Assembly: GCA_949283445.1 (NCBI GenBank)
Contig: CASDTD010000042.1
Coordinates: forward strand, 1 to 5,169
From: an uncultured Coriobacteriia bacterium
Lineage (GTDB): Bacteria > Actinomycetota > Coriobacteriia > Coriobacteriales > QAMH01
Length of the DNA: 5,169 bases
Reading direction: 5' to 3'
Shown: one piece after another, positions 1 through 5,169 of the stretch
How the letters are laid out: every line of letters begins with the position of its first letter
How positions within the stretch are numbered: position 1 is the stretch's first letter
The notes under the pieces: model-generated
Database searches by the model: none
Told to the model about the DNA's origin: nothing
What the model saw: only the letters and a program-made list of their open reading frames with translations
Position numbers and translations under genes: made by a program

Positions 1-873
1 AAGAATCTGGTCTTCCATGGAGAAGTGCGGCACCAGGCCATGGTGCATGAGACCGATGACCGTATCGCCTTCGGCTTCGGCATCCTTGGTCTGCTGGACG
101 ACCCAGGGAACGAGGTCTTCGTCGACACGACCGGCGGTCACATGCTCGTTGGTGTCATAGCCCGTCCCGGCGTCAGGGCTGTACATGCCGGAATCGATGG
201 CGACAATCGTGAACTTGCCCAAGTCAACGGAATAGGAAAGGCCACCCGCCTGCTCACCGGAGCCTGCATTGGGATTGGTGAAATACTGAGCGTCCCAGTT
301 GCCGTCATAACCGAAGTTCTTGTAAATCTCCTTGAACTCCGCCGGCGTCGTAGTCTCGGCGCTCTCTTTCTTGCCGTTTTCGAAGGTGCACGAATCTTGG
401 TAATTATAGATGTCGTGATTGCCGTTGATGACGAAAACCTCGGTGTCGGTCTCGTCCTCAAGCTGCTGGAACCGCTGGGCAAGCTGCTGATGCCCCAGCT
501 TCTCGCCGTCCTTGGTGAGGTCGCCGGAAACCAGCAGAACGTCGGGGCTGTCCTGACGCACCATGGCAAGCGCCGCGTCCAGAATGGAACCCGACTCCTC
601 GAGCATCTTGGGGTCGCCGCCCACGTACGTGTCGTAATCCTCGCAATCGCTCACGTAGTTGAGCGGGTAGTAATGCGTGTCGGAAAGCACGGCGATCTTG
701 AGCTCACTGCCACCTGCGCTCAACGCGCTTTCCGCCGTGCCCGCCTGCGTGTCGCCAGTGTCCGCATATGCCGCCCCCGCCGGCAACGCCGACATCGGCA
801 CCGCCAGAACCAGCGCCATAAGCATCGTGAACATCAGGCGAATTCCCCGCCTGAACGCACCTTCTTTCCGCAC
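1..873 (-). CDS. Secreted calcineurin-like metallophosphoesterase, C-terminal part cut off by window edge
   Basis: This is a metal-dependent phosphoesterase predicted to be exported; its substrate cannot be told from sequence. The first 291 codons are present and the frame is still open at the window edge. A GTG start at 873 is chosen because GCAGGGG lies 6 nt upstream and because it gives a complete signal peptide: basic N-region (RKEGAFRRGIR), hydrophobic core around residues 14-30, and an AYA cleavage motif ending near residue 37. The only in-frame ATGs close by (first at 834) lie inside the hydrophobic core and would lose the basic region. Metallophosphoesterase motifs are visible: SDTH (residues 64-67), SGDLT (116-120), NGNHD (150-154) and MHHG (276-279). 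The final GHxH motif should lie beyond position 1. It is separated from the AbiEi-like gene by 323 bp, so it probably has its own promoter. The family assignment is secure; the physiological role is unknown. Confidence 0.9.
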   Translation of the reverse strand, partial: MRKEGAFRRGIRLMFTMLMALVLAVPMSALPAGAAYADTGDTQAGTAESALSAGGSELKIAVLSDTHYYPLNYVSDCEDYDTYVGGDPKMLEESGSILDAALAMVRQDSPDVLLVSGDLTKDGEKLGHQQLAQRFQQLEDETDTEVFVINGNHDIYNYQDSCTFENGKKESAETTTPAEFKEIYKNFGYDGNWDAQYFTNPNAGSGEQAGGLSYSVDLGKFTIVAIDSGMYSPDAGTGYDTNEHVTAGRVDEDLVPWVVQQTKDAEAEGDTVIGLMHHGLVPHFSMEDQIL

Positions 874-924
874 CTTGCACCCCTGCTTTCCTTTTCGACA
901 TCTCTTCTCTCGGTTGAAGGCGTA

Positions 925-946
925 GATAGCCGTTAGTAAGGCTATC
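925..946 (-). promoter_or_regulatory. Perfect 7-bp inverted repeat upstream of the secreted phosphoesterase
   Basis: Arms GATAGCC (925-931) and GGCTATC (940-946) are exact reverse complements around an 8-base AT-rich spacer. The site lies 52-73 nt upstream of the GTG start at 873, where an operator or 5'-UTR hairpin would be expected. The arm length and spacer suit a dimeric repressor, but no regulator can be named. A 7-bp dyad can arise by chance in a region of this size, so this is only a candidate. Confidence 0.35.
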
Positions 947-997
947 CAAGCAATGTCACAGCAAGGAAAGCGCCAGGTGAACTCTATCTGTCATGAA

Positions 998-1014
998 TGT
1001 AAAGCGCTGTTACA
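998..1014 (-). promoter_or_regulatory. Operator-like dyad TGTAA-N7-TTACA
   Basis: A 17-bp symmetric sequence with perfect 5-bp arms (TGTAA at 998-1002, TTACA at 1010-1014) and the self-complementary hexamer AGCGCT in its spacer. It lies about 125 nt upstream of the secreted phosphoesterase and 50 bp from repeat copy A. TGTAA/TTACA half-sites resemble those of several dimeric HTH repressors, but the odd spacing is not a clean fit to a LacI-family operator. Its function is inferred from symmetry only. Confidence 0.3.
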
Positions 1015-1063
1015 CGCGTGGGCACCTTCACAATGCTCATCATGTCGACCATGTCCTGAAATG

Positions 1064-1136
1064 ACAGACGAAGCATCTTGTGCGTTTTTCAAGGTAATTT
1101 GAAGGTAGAATTCGCACAGTTTGCTTCGTTTATGAA
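1064..1136 (-). repeat. Structured 73-bp direct repeat, copy A (downstream of the AbiEi-like gene)
   Basis: This is the first of two direct copies, matching 2254-2326 at 65 of 73 positions with no gaps. Within it, 8-bp arms ACGAAGCA (1068-1075) and TGCTTCGT (1122-1129) and 6-bp arms TGTGCG (1079-1084) and CGCACA (1113-1118) are exactly complementary. They are separated by a symmetrical 3x3 internal loop (1076-1078 against 1119-1121). The 28-nt apical region contains a further 5-bp hairpin, TTCAA/TTGAA (1088-1092, 1099-1103), which is not preserved in copy B. No U-run follows on the minus strand, so it does not look like an intrinsic terminator. It starts 60 nt after the AbiEi-like stop codon. 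Possible natures: a MITE-like element, a structured leader or processing site, or a recombination repeat. Confidence 0.85.
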
Positions 1137-1196
1137 GTCTGTTGGAGGAAAGCGCGACATCCTGCGGCCCCAGCGCACAACCGCGGCATGCCATCA

Positions 1197-2168
1197 TCAG
1201 GAATCGAAGGGCTTGCCCGTACGGGGAATTCCGAACTGAGTGAGCAGCCTGACAAAGAACCCCGGATCTTTCAGATGCTTATACTTTATACGCACAACGG
1301 GCAGGCCCGCCGCGTTCAGGCACATCTCCCGCTCTCGCTCTTCGAGCAGAACTTCTTCGGTGCTGCGCCCGTTCATGAAGCGGGCGTCGACATACTTAAG
1401 GTTGCCGTCGAATTCCCCTGCAACACACCTTCCGCCCTGGAGCTTCCATAGAAAATCGACGCGAAACACCCTACCCGGGAAAAGCGGGTCGCGAATCTCC
1501 ACCTGCAGGTCGGGCAACTCAAAGCCAAGCTCGATTATCAAGGCGCGGGCAAGCGATTCGCCCCCGCTCTCACTGCGCGGGTCAGCATACGAGAACACCT
1601 CGAGCGCTTTGCGCACGCCCTTGTATCCACGCCACGTACGTTTCGTGTAATCGAGCAACTCATCTTTCGGCATACCTGACGCAGCGAGTCCAGAATCTGC
1701 AATTGCGAGAGCGTCGCAAAACTTCGCAGAGCGGGCACAGTCGAATACCGTCTGCAGCAGGGGCGTTACTCTCAACCCATTCTCGATTTCGAATTCTTTC
1801 TCAGGGCTATTGTGATACTCGATATGCGCTGAATGCCGGGTGAAGCCAGCGCGCACATGAACGGGGTCGTACAGGTCATACCCCACATATAGACCGTAAG
1901 CCTGGGCAGCAGAGAAATGGCTGAAGACCCATTCAGGATGAATCGTGTTGAGCGTGCGCAGAACATGCAAACTACGTTCCGGCGCTGAAAGCGCTTCCCA
2001 GTACGAAGGACGTGCGTAGATGCCCTCGAATGGCGTCACGAGCAACCCTTTGTCAAGACGGACGCGAAACATCCGCCGTATATTCGGTGCATGCGCAAAC
2101 GCACAGCGTTGATGCGCCTCCGCATCGTTCAGCAGCAAAGCCGTGACGTTATCAGTATGTCGGCTCAT
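1197..2168 (-). CDS. Solitary AbiEi-like winged-helix protein with C-terminal PD-(D/E)XK-nuclease-like domain
   Basis: The protein has 323 aa from the chosen ATG. Residues about 8-60 resemble the winged-helix antitoxin domain of AbiEi-family proteins (a basic helix, then GLLVTPFEGIYARP), followed by a conserved-looking stretch with VFSHFSAAQAYGL (81-93). Residues about 200-300 fit the PD-(D/E)XK/DUF559-like nuclease fold: E204 in a helix, D238 in FRVDF, then GEFDGNLKY (251-259) with E252, D254 and K258. In type IV toxin-antitoxin systems AbiEi represses its own operon and counters the AbiEii nucleotidyltransferase; no such partner gene adjoins this one. The open frame extends to ATG 2234, but only ATG 2168 has a G-rich stretch (GGGGGCGG, 4-11 nt upstream) that could act as a Shine-Dalgarno; the 22 extra residues are Cys-rich and family-atypical. 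Direct repeats flank the gene. Activity as a nuclease is inferred, not established. Confidence 0.85.
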   Translation of the reverse strand: MSRHTDNVTALLLNDAEAHQRCAFAHAPNIRRMFRVRLDKGLLVTPFEGIYARPSYWEALSAPERSLHVLRTLNTIHPEWVFSHFSAAQAYGLYVGYDLYDPVHVRAGFTRHSAHIEYHNSPEKEFEIENGLRVTPLLQTVFDCARSAKFCDALAIADSGLAASGMPKDELLDYTKRTWRGYKGVRKALEVFSYADPRSESGGESLARALIIELGFELPDLQVEIRDPLFPGRVFRVDFLWKLQGGRCVAGEFDGNLKYVDARFMNGRSTEEVLLEEREREMCLNAAGLPVVRIKYKHLKDPGFFVRLLTQFGIPRTGKPFDS

Positions 2169-2253
2169 GAACCGCCCCCGCTCCATCCGACACAAGGCAT
2201 ACAGGCAGCCTACGTCGAATCGCCCGCATCGCATCGTGTTGCGCTCAAGTTAT

Positions 2254-2326
2254 ACAGACGAAGCATCTTGTACGTTTTTCAGGCTACTTCGAAGGTAAAA
2301 TTCGCACAGTTTGCTCCGTTTGTGAA
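2254..2326 (-). repeat. Structured 73-bp direct repeat, copy B (upstream of the AbiEi-like gene)
   Basis: The second copy of the repeat at 1064-1136, offset by exactly 1190 bp. The eight differences correspond to 2272, 2282, 2284, 2287, 2290, 2298, 2316 and 2322. Two fall in the stem: A2272 opposite C2305, and C2316 opposite A2261. Read as plus-strand RNA these are A-C mismatches; read as minus-strand RNA both are G-U wobbles, so the fold survives. Five of the others lie in the 28-nt apical loop. The copy ends 85 nt upstream of the AbiEi-like start and begins 68 nt after the stop of the YfcE-like gene, so it could be a leader of the former or a 3' element of the latter. A TATAAC hexamer (2248-2253) just past it is a possible -10 box without a good -35. 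Confidence 0.85.
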
Positions 2327-2394
2327 AACCGGCGAAGGATGCACGGGCATCTTCTCCGCAATGCCATAGCATACGGCGCGTGCATGCGCTGCGA

Positions 2395-2853
2395 CTACAC
2401 CAGCACCGTACGCACCGGACCAACGACGCCGTCGGCAAGCTCCACGATGGCCACGCAGGCCTGGCTGCCGCCGCGCGGGCGCGTCGCGCTGCCAGGGTTC
2501 ACGATGCGGCAGCCGCCCCGCAGCTCGTCGCGGGGGATGTGCGTGTGCCCGTGCACCGCCAAACCATACAGCCCGCTTTCCGCCGCACGCGTCGCGTCTT
2601 CGGGGAAATGACTCACGTACACGCGCACGCCGCCGATGGTCGTCGTCAGGCTCGGCCCCACACTCGAGCCGTAGTCGAGCCGGTCGCAGTTGCCCAGCAC
2701 GGCCAACGTCGTGGTTATCGACTCGAGTTCCCACAGCACGCTGCGCGCGCAGATGTCCCCCGCGTGGATGATGTAATCGACATGCGCAAACGCATCGAAC
2801 ACGCCTTCTGCCAGATGCCCATGCGTATCGGAAATCAGCCCAACCGTTGCCAT
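2395..2853 (-). CDS. YfcE/MJ0936-family metallophosphoesterase (phosphodiesterase)
   Basis: A 152-aa cytoplasmic phosphodiesterase of the small YfcE/MJ0936 group; characterised members are metal-dependent and cleave model phosphodiesters, with poorly known natural substrates. All metal-site motifs are present: SDTH (8-11), HAGD (30-33), GNCD (54-57), SH (81-82) and GHTH (102-105), followed by the typical NPGSATRPRGG stretch. The length is close to family norm and there is no signal peptide. ATG 2853 is preceded by AAGGGAG with 4 nt spacing; the AAGGG lies in the loop of a tiny 4-bp inverted repeat (GACT/AGTC). It begins 9 nt after the stop of the PPK2-type gene, which indicates co-transcription and probably translational coupling. 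No U-run terminator follows before repeat copy B. The family call is firm and the substrate is unknown. Confidence 0.93.
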   Translation of the reverse strand: MATVGLISDTHGHLAEGVFDAFAHVDYIIHAGDICARSVLWELESITTTLAVLGNCDRLDYGSSVGPSLTTTIGGVRVYVSHFPEDATRAAESGLYGLAVHGHTHIPRDELRGGCRIVNPGSATRPRGGSQACVAIVELADGVVGPVRTVLV

Positions 2854-2862
2854 GAGACTCCC

Positions 2863-4431
2863 TTAGTCCTCATCTTGTGCAAGGCGCTTTTCAATCGTCG
2901 CGTTGACGGTTTTGATCACCTTGATGCGCGCGTATTTCTTGTCATCCGACTCCACGAGTGTCCACGGCGCGAAATCCGTCGAGGTCATCTTCAGCATGTC
3001 GTTGATGGCTTGGCAGTACTGCGGATATTTCTCACGGTTGCGCCAATCCTCGTCGGTGAGCTTCCACGCCTTGTTCGGGTCGTTCTTGCGTGCCATGAAC
3101 CGGGCGAGCTGCTCGTCTTGGCTTACGTTTATCCAGAACTTGCACATGAGCGTGCCGCAGCGGCGCATCTCCCATTCGAAATCGTTGATTTCCTCGAAGG
3201 CCCGGTGCCAGTCATCTGACGTGCAGAAACCCTCGACGCGCTCGACCATGACGCGCCCGTACCAGCTGCGGTCGTAGATGTGGATATGTCCGCTCTTGGG
3301 CAGGTTCACCCAGTAACGCCACAGGAACGGATGCTCCTTTTCCACGGGCGTGGGACTTGCGCTGGGCACCACACGGTAGCTGCGCGCGTCGAGTGCCGCG
3401 GCCACGCGCTTGATGGCACCGCCCTTGCCTGCCGCATCCCAGCCCTCGAACACGAGCATCATGGGAATGCCCTTCAAATACAGTTCGGACTGCAAGTGAT
3501 GCAGCTTTTCCTGTTCGCGCTTGAGTTCCTTTTTGTAGGTTTCCTCATCGAGGACGAGGTCATGGGAAATCGTCTCGACCTTCGGCATGGAGAGAAGCTT
3601 GTAGCGTGACTTCGGGATGGGCGCGTCCTCGGGCAACGCCTTTTTCTTGTCCCGCTTTTCGAATGCCTTTTCAAGCTCGCCGACTATCGCCTTCAGAAAC
3701 TCGATGCGGCGCACCTTGCGGCTGTCTGCGGGGATAATATGCCAGCGGCTCTTCTTCCGGTCCGTCTGTTCCAGGAAGTGATCGAGCACCTTGTAATACC
3801 CGTCGTAATGCTCGTTTTGGCTCAGGTCGCTTTCGGTTATGCGCCACCTAGTCGACGATTTCGCGAGCAACCTGCTCAAGCGAACGCGTTGCATCTCTTT
3901 ACTCACGTGGAAAAAGCACTTGATGATGACGTAGCCGTCGTCGATGAGCTGGCGCTCCATCATCTCCGCCGACTCGATGAACTGCGCATACGCCGCTTCG
4001 GAATCGTTGACCGCGAAATCGGTCTTGTCACGGGCGACCAGACGGGAGACGCTCAGCCCCTTGTGCGTGTGCGTGCGGCGCACGAGCATGCCCCTGAACG
4101 CTTCGGAATACCAGCTCTTGTCGAAGATGGTGAACGTGCCGTACTGCCCGATGCGGCTCCAGTAGCGCGCCATGAAATGATAGCGCTGCTCGGTCGGGGT
4201 CGGGGCGTCCATGGCGTTCACCCTGAACTGGCGGGGGTCGAGGTCTTTTACCAGCTTGGATATGCCCGTGCCCTTGCCTGCCGCGCTCCACCCGTCAACG
4301 CAGATAACGACGGGGAGCTTTTCGCGAATGCAACGCTGTTGCAAGTTCACGAGTTTGGTGACCAGCTCCTCTTTCAAGGTTTCGTATTCGTCGCGCTTCA
4401 GACGCTTTCCCAGATCGACAGATTCGAGCAC
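2863..4431 (-). CDS. Tandem-domain PPK2 family protein, polyphosphate:AMP phosphotransferase-like
   Basis: A 522-aa cytoplasmic enzyme with two PPK2 domains in tandem, the layout of class II PPK2 / polyphosphate:AMP phosphotransferase, which makes ADP from AMP and polyphosphate. N-terminal domain, about 10-255: Walker A GWSAAGKG (47-54) and FDKSWY (103-108). C-terminal domain, about 290-515: Walker A GWDAAGKGG (330-338), YDRSWYGR (386-393) and INDFEWEM (415-422). A charged linker (about 255-300, KRDKKKALPEDA) joins them. The Walker A aspartate, important for catalysis in PPK2 enzymes, is Ser49 in the first domain and Asp332 in the second; the lid-region Arg is also Lys105 in the first. So the C-terminal half is probably the active one, as reported for related two-domain enzymes. 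The GTG start at 4431 is chosen for its strong GAGGAG site 5 nt upstream. It is first in a probable operon with the YfcE-like gene. Nucleotide preference (AMP or others) is inferred. Confidence 0.92.
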   Translation of the reverse strand: MLESVDLGKRLKRDEYETLKEELVTKLVNLQQRCIREKLPVVICVDGWSAAGKGTGISKLVKDLDPRQFRVNAMDAPTPTEQRYHFMARYWSRIGQYGTFTIFDKSWYSEAFRGMLVRRTHTHKGLSVSRLVARDKTDFAVNDSEAAYAQFIESAEMMERQLIDDGYVIIKCFFHVSKEMQRVRLSRLLAKSSTRWRITESDLSQNEHYDGYYKVLDHFLEQTDRKKSRWHIIPADSRKVRRIEFLKAIVGELEKAFEKRDKKKALPEDAPIPKSRYKLLSMPKVETISHDLVLDEETYKKELKREQEKLHHLQSELYLKGIPMMLVFEGWDAAGKGGAIKRVAAALDARSYRVVPSASPTPVEKEHPFLWRYWVNLPKSGHIHIYDRSWYGRVMVERVEGFCTSDDWHRAFEEINDFEWEMRRCGTLMCKFWINVSQDEQLARFMARKNDPNKAWKLTDEDWRNREKYPQYCQAINDMLKMTSTDFAPWTLVESDDKKYARIKVIKTVNATIEKRLAQDED

Positions 4432-4462
4432 GCTCTCTCCTCACTTCAGACAACATCTATTT

Positions 4463-4468
4463 ATTGTA
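4463..4468 (-). promoter_or_regulatory. Possible -10 box for the PPK2-type operon
   Basis: The minus strand reads TACAAT here, five of six matches to the sigma-70-type consensus, about 32 nt upstream of the GTG start at 4431. The rplL terminator lies upstream, so a promoter is expected in the 185-bp gap. No good -35 hexamer is found at 16-18 nt, which keeps this tentative. Confidence 0.3.
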
Positions 4469-4560
4469 CGCCTGCCTGCACTGAATGTGCTGGTCATCGC
4501 TTTATTCGCATATGCCAAAGATTGCATGCCGGCCAAGATCTCCAAACATGTCTTCAAAGC

Positions 4561-4591
4561 AAAAAAGGGGCTGCCCCATAGGACAGCCCCC
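4561..4591 (-). terminator. Intrinsic terminator of the rplJ-rplL operon
   Basis: On the minus strand GGGGCTG pairs with CAGCCCC, extended inward by two C-G pairs and a G-U pair around a short TAT(G) loop, and is followed at once by TTTTTT (complement of 4561-4566). This GC-rich stem with a six-U tail is a textbook Rho-independent terminator. It sits 25 nt after the rplL stop codon and separates ribosomal protein transcription from the downstream PPK2-type operon. There is no U-run on the other side, so it should act in one direction. Confidence 0.92.
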
Positions 4592-4616
4592 TCAAAGCGA
4601 GTTCTGGAAAAAAGAA

Positions 4617-4967
4617 CTACTTCAGAGTGATGACAGCGCCAGCCTCTTCGAACTTCTCCTTGGCAGCCTCGGCGTCTTCCTTGCTCGCACCCTCGAGGAC
4701 AGCGACAGGAGCGGACTCGACGAGAGCCTTGGCCTCCTTGAGGCCCAGGTTGGAAACCTCGCGGACAACCTTGATGACAGCGATCTTGTTGTCGCCGAAG
4801 GACTCCAGCATGACGTCGAAGCTGGTCTTCTCCTCGGCAGCAGCCTCGCCACCAGCAACGGGAGCAGCAGCGGAAACGCCAAACTCCTCCTCCAGGTCAT
4901 GGACGAGCTCGGAGAGCTCGAGAGCGGTCAGGCCCTTGATACCTTCAAGAATCTCTTCCTTGGTCAT
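4617..4967 (-). CDS. rplL: 50S ribosomal protein L7/L12
   Basis: The 116-aa acidic stalk protein that binds L10 as dimers and recruits translation factors to the ribosome. N-terminal dimerisation helices (about 1-31, [20 protein letters not shown]), an Ala/Gly/Glu-rich flexible hinge (about 32-47) and the C-terminal factor-binding domain (48-116) are all seen. The factor-contact surface IAVIKVVRE (62-70) and LKEAK (76-80) is intact. Where many homologues have APKxVKEG, this protein has APVAVLEG (86-93), losing two lysines. It is slightly short because the hinge is compact. ATG 4967 has AAAGG 8 nt upstream. It lies 77 bp after rplJ, in the usual L10-L12 order, with a hairpin in the gap and a terminator behind it. 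The identification is secure. Confidence 0.98.
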   Translation of the reverse strand: MTKEEILEGIKGLTALELSELVHDLEEEFGVSAAAPVAGGEAAAEEKTSFDVMLESFGDNKIAVIKVVREVSNLGLKEAKALVESAPVAVLEGASKEDAEAAKEKFEEAGAVITLK

Positions 4968-4987
4968 TTCACAAACCTTTCAATCCG

Positions 4988-5007
4988 GGCGGCGCCTTTA
5001 CGCCGCC
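4988..5007 (-). promoter_or_regulatory. GC hairpin in the rplJ-rplL spacer
   Basis: GGCGGCG and CGCCGCC are perfect 7-bp complementary arms around a 6-nt loop. It is not followed by a U-run, so it is not an intrinsic terminator. It ends about 8 nt before the rplL Shine-Dalgarno sequence (AAAGG, 4976-4980). L7/L12 is needed in several copies per L10, so an mRNA structure here could affect processing, stability or initiation at rplL. That role is inferred. Confidence 0.55.
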
Positions 5008-5044
5008 TTGCAAAATTCAAAATACAAAACGCTTTCAGGCGGCT

Positions 5045-5169
5045 TTAGGCAGCCTGCTTTTCTGCGATAGCCTTGATGGCACGAGCCAGAGACTCGACCG
5101 GGCCGTTGCAGACACGGGCAAGGCCGGTAATCGGCGCCTGCATCGTGGAGAGCAGCATCGCGATGAGCT
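5045..5169 (-). CDS. rplJ: 50S ribosomal protein L10, C-terminal end only
   Basis: The last 40 full codons plus the TAA stop (5045-5047) are present; the N-terminal part lies beyond the right edge. The peptide reads LIAMLLSTMQAPITGLARV, then PVESLARAIKAIAEKQAA, which matches the L10 C-terminal helix that carries the L7/L12 dimer binding sites. L10 anchors the stalk to 23S rRNA and in many bacteria represses its own operon's translation; the leader for that would be outside the window. Position directly before rplL confirms the call. Confidence 0.95.
   Translation of the reverse strand, partial: LIAMLLSTMQAPITGLARVCNGPVESLARAIKAIAEKQAA

Larger units (their letters stand above)
874..1196. other. 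323-bp intergenic region between the AbiEi-like gene and the secreted phosphoesterase
   Basis: No gene is supported here. On the minus strand it holds, in order, about 60 bp of 3' flank of the AbiEi-like gene, repeat copy A (1064-1136), a TGTAA-N7-TTACA dyad (998-1014), a 7-bp inverted repeat (925-946) and the ribosome binding site of the secreted phosphoesterase (about 880-885). I find no intrinsic terminator with a U-run after the AbiEi-like gene and no convincing -35/-10 pair. A 68-codon open frame (991-1197, minus) covers most of the region but has no recognisable family or Shine-Dalgarno sequence. Confidence 0.6.

Noticed and set aside
25..936. Long plus-strand open frame of 303 codons
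   Set aside because: It is antisense to the secreted phosphoesterase, which has a signal peptide and all expected metal motifs. The plus-strand translation has no recognisable domain.
1064..1136. Repeat as an intrinsic terminator
   Set aside because: Its stem is interrupted by an internal loop and a 28-nt apical region, and no U-run follows on either strand.
991..1197. Minus-strand 68-codon frame whose ATG overlaps the AbiEi-like stop codon
   Set aside because: The TGATG overlap looks like coupling, but there is no Shine-Dalgarno sequence or known family, and the frame runs through repeat copy A. It is kept only as a note under the repeat-peptide finding.
1064..2326. Repeat pair as a CRISPR array or as insertion-sequence ends
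   Set aside because: There are only two copies 1190 bp apart, in direct orientation, with no transposase between them and no spacer-sized periodicity.
2338..2351. Small hairpin GATGC-N4-GCATC after the YfcE-like gene
   Set aside because: A 5-bp stem without a U-tract is too weak to call a terminator.
2380..3219. Plus-strand open frame of 279 codons, with similar ones at 3739-4581 and 4485-5048
   Set aside because: These are antisense to the YfcE-like, PPK2-type and rplL genes respectively. They reflect the scarcity of stop codons in GC-rich DNA.

Overview
This window looks like chromosomal DNA from a high-GC actinobacterium, most likely of the class Coriobacteriia. That placement is an inference from GC-rich codons, the style of the L7/L12 protein and the type of AbiEi-like protein present; no 16S or other phylogenetic marker lies in the window. 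Every gene I can support is on the minus strand, so transcription runs from high to low coordinates. The many long plus-strand frames are antisense shadows of these genes.

Right end, in transcription order: the 3' end of rplJ (ribosomal protein L10, 5045-5169), a 77-bp spacer with a perfect 7-bp GC hairpin, rplL (L7/L12, 4617-4967), and a strong intrinsic terminator (4561-4591) that closes the ribosomal operon. A 185-bp spacer then leads to a GTG-started 522-aa protein with two PPK2 domains, a polyphosphate:AMP phosphotransferase-like enzyme (2863-4431). Nine bases after its stop begins a YfcE/MJ0936-type metallophosphoesterase (2395-2853). These two form a probable two-gene operon concerned with phosphate or nucleotide chemistry.

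Left half: a solitary gene (1197-2168) encodes an AbiEi-like winged-helix domain followed by a PD-(D/E)XK-nuclease-like domain. No AbiEii toxin gene adjoins it. It is bracketed by two direct copies of a 73-bp repeat, 1064-1136 and 2254-2326, exactly 1190 bp apart and identical at 65 of 73 positions. Each copy folds into the same long two-step stem-loop. Both differences that fall in the stem keep pairing, as G-U wobbles, only if the RNA is read from the minus strand. Most of the remaining differences sit in the apical loop. This looks like a structured RNA or MITE-like element tied to the AbiEi-like gene and is the most interesting feature here.

Left end: the first 291 codons of a secreted calcineurin-like metallophosphoesterase (start GTG at 873) run off the window edge. 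Its 323-bp upstream region carries repeat copy A and two further small inverted repeats that could be operators.
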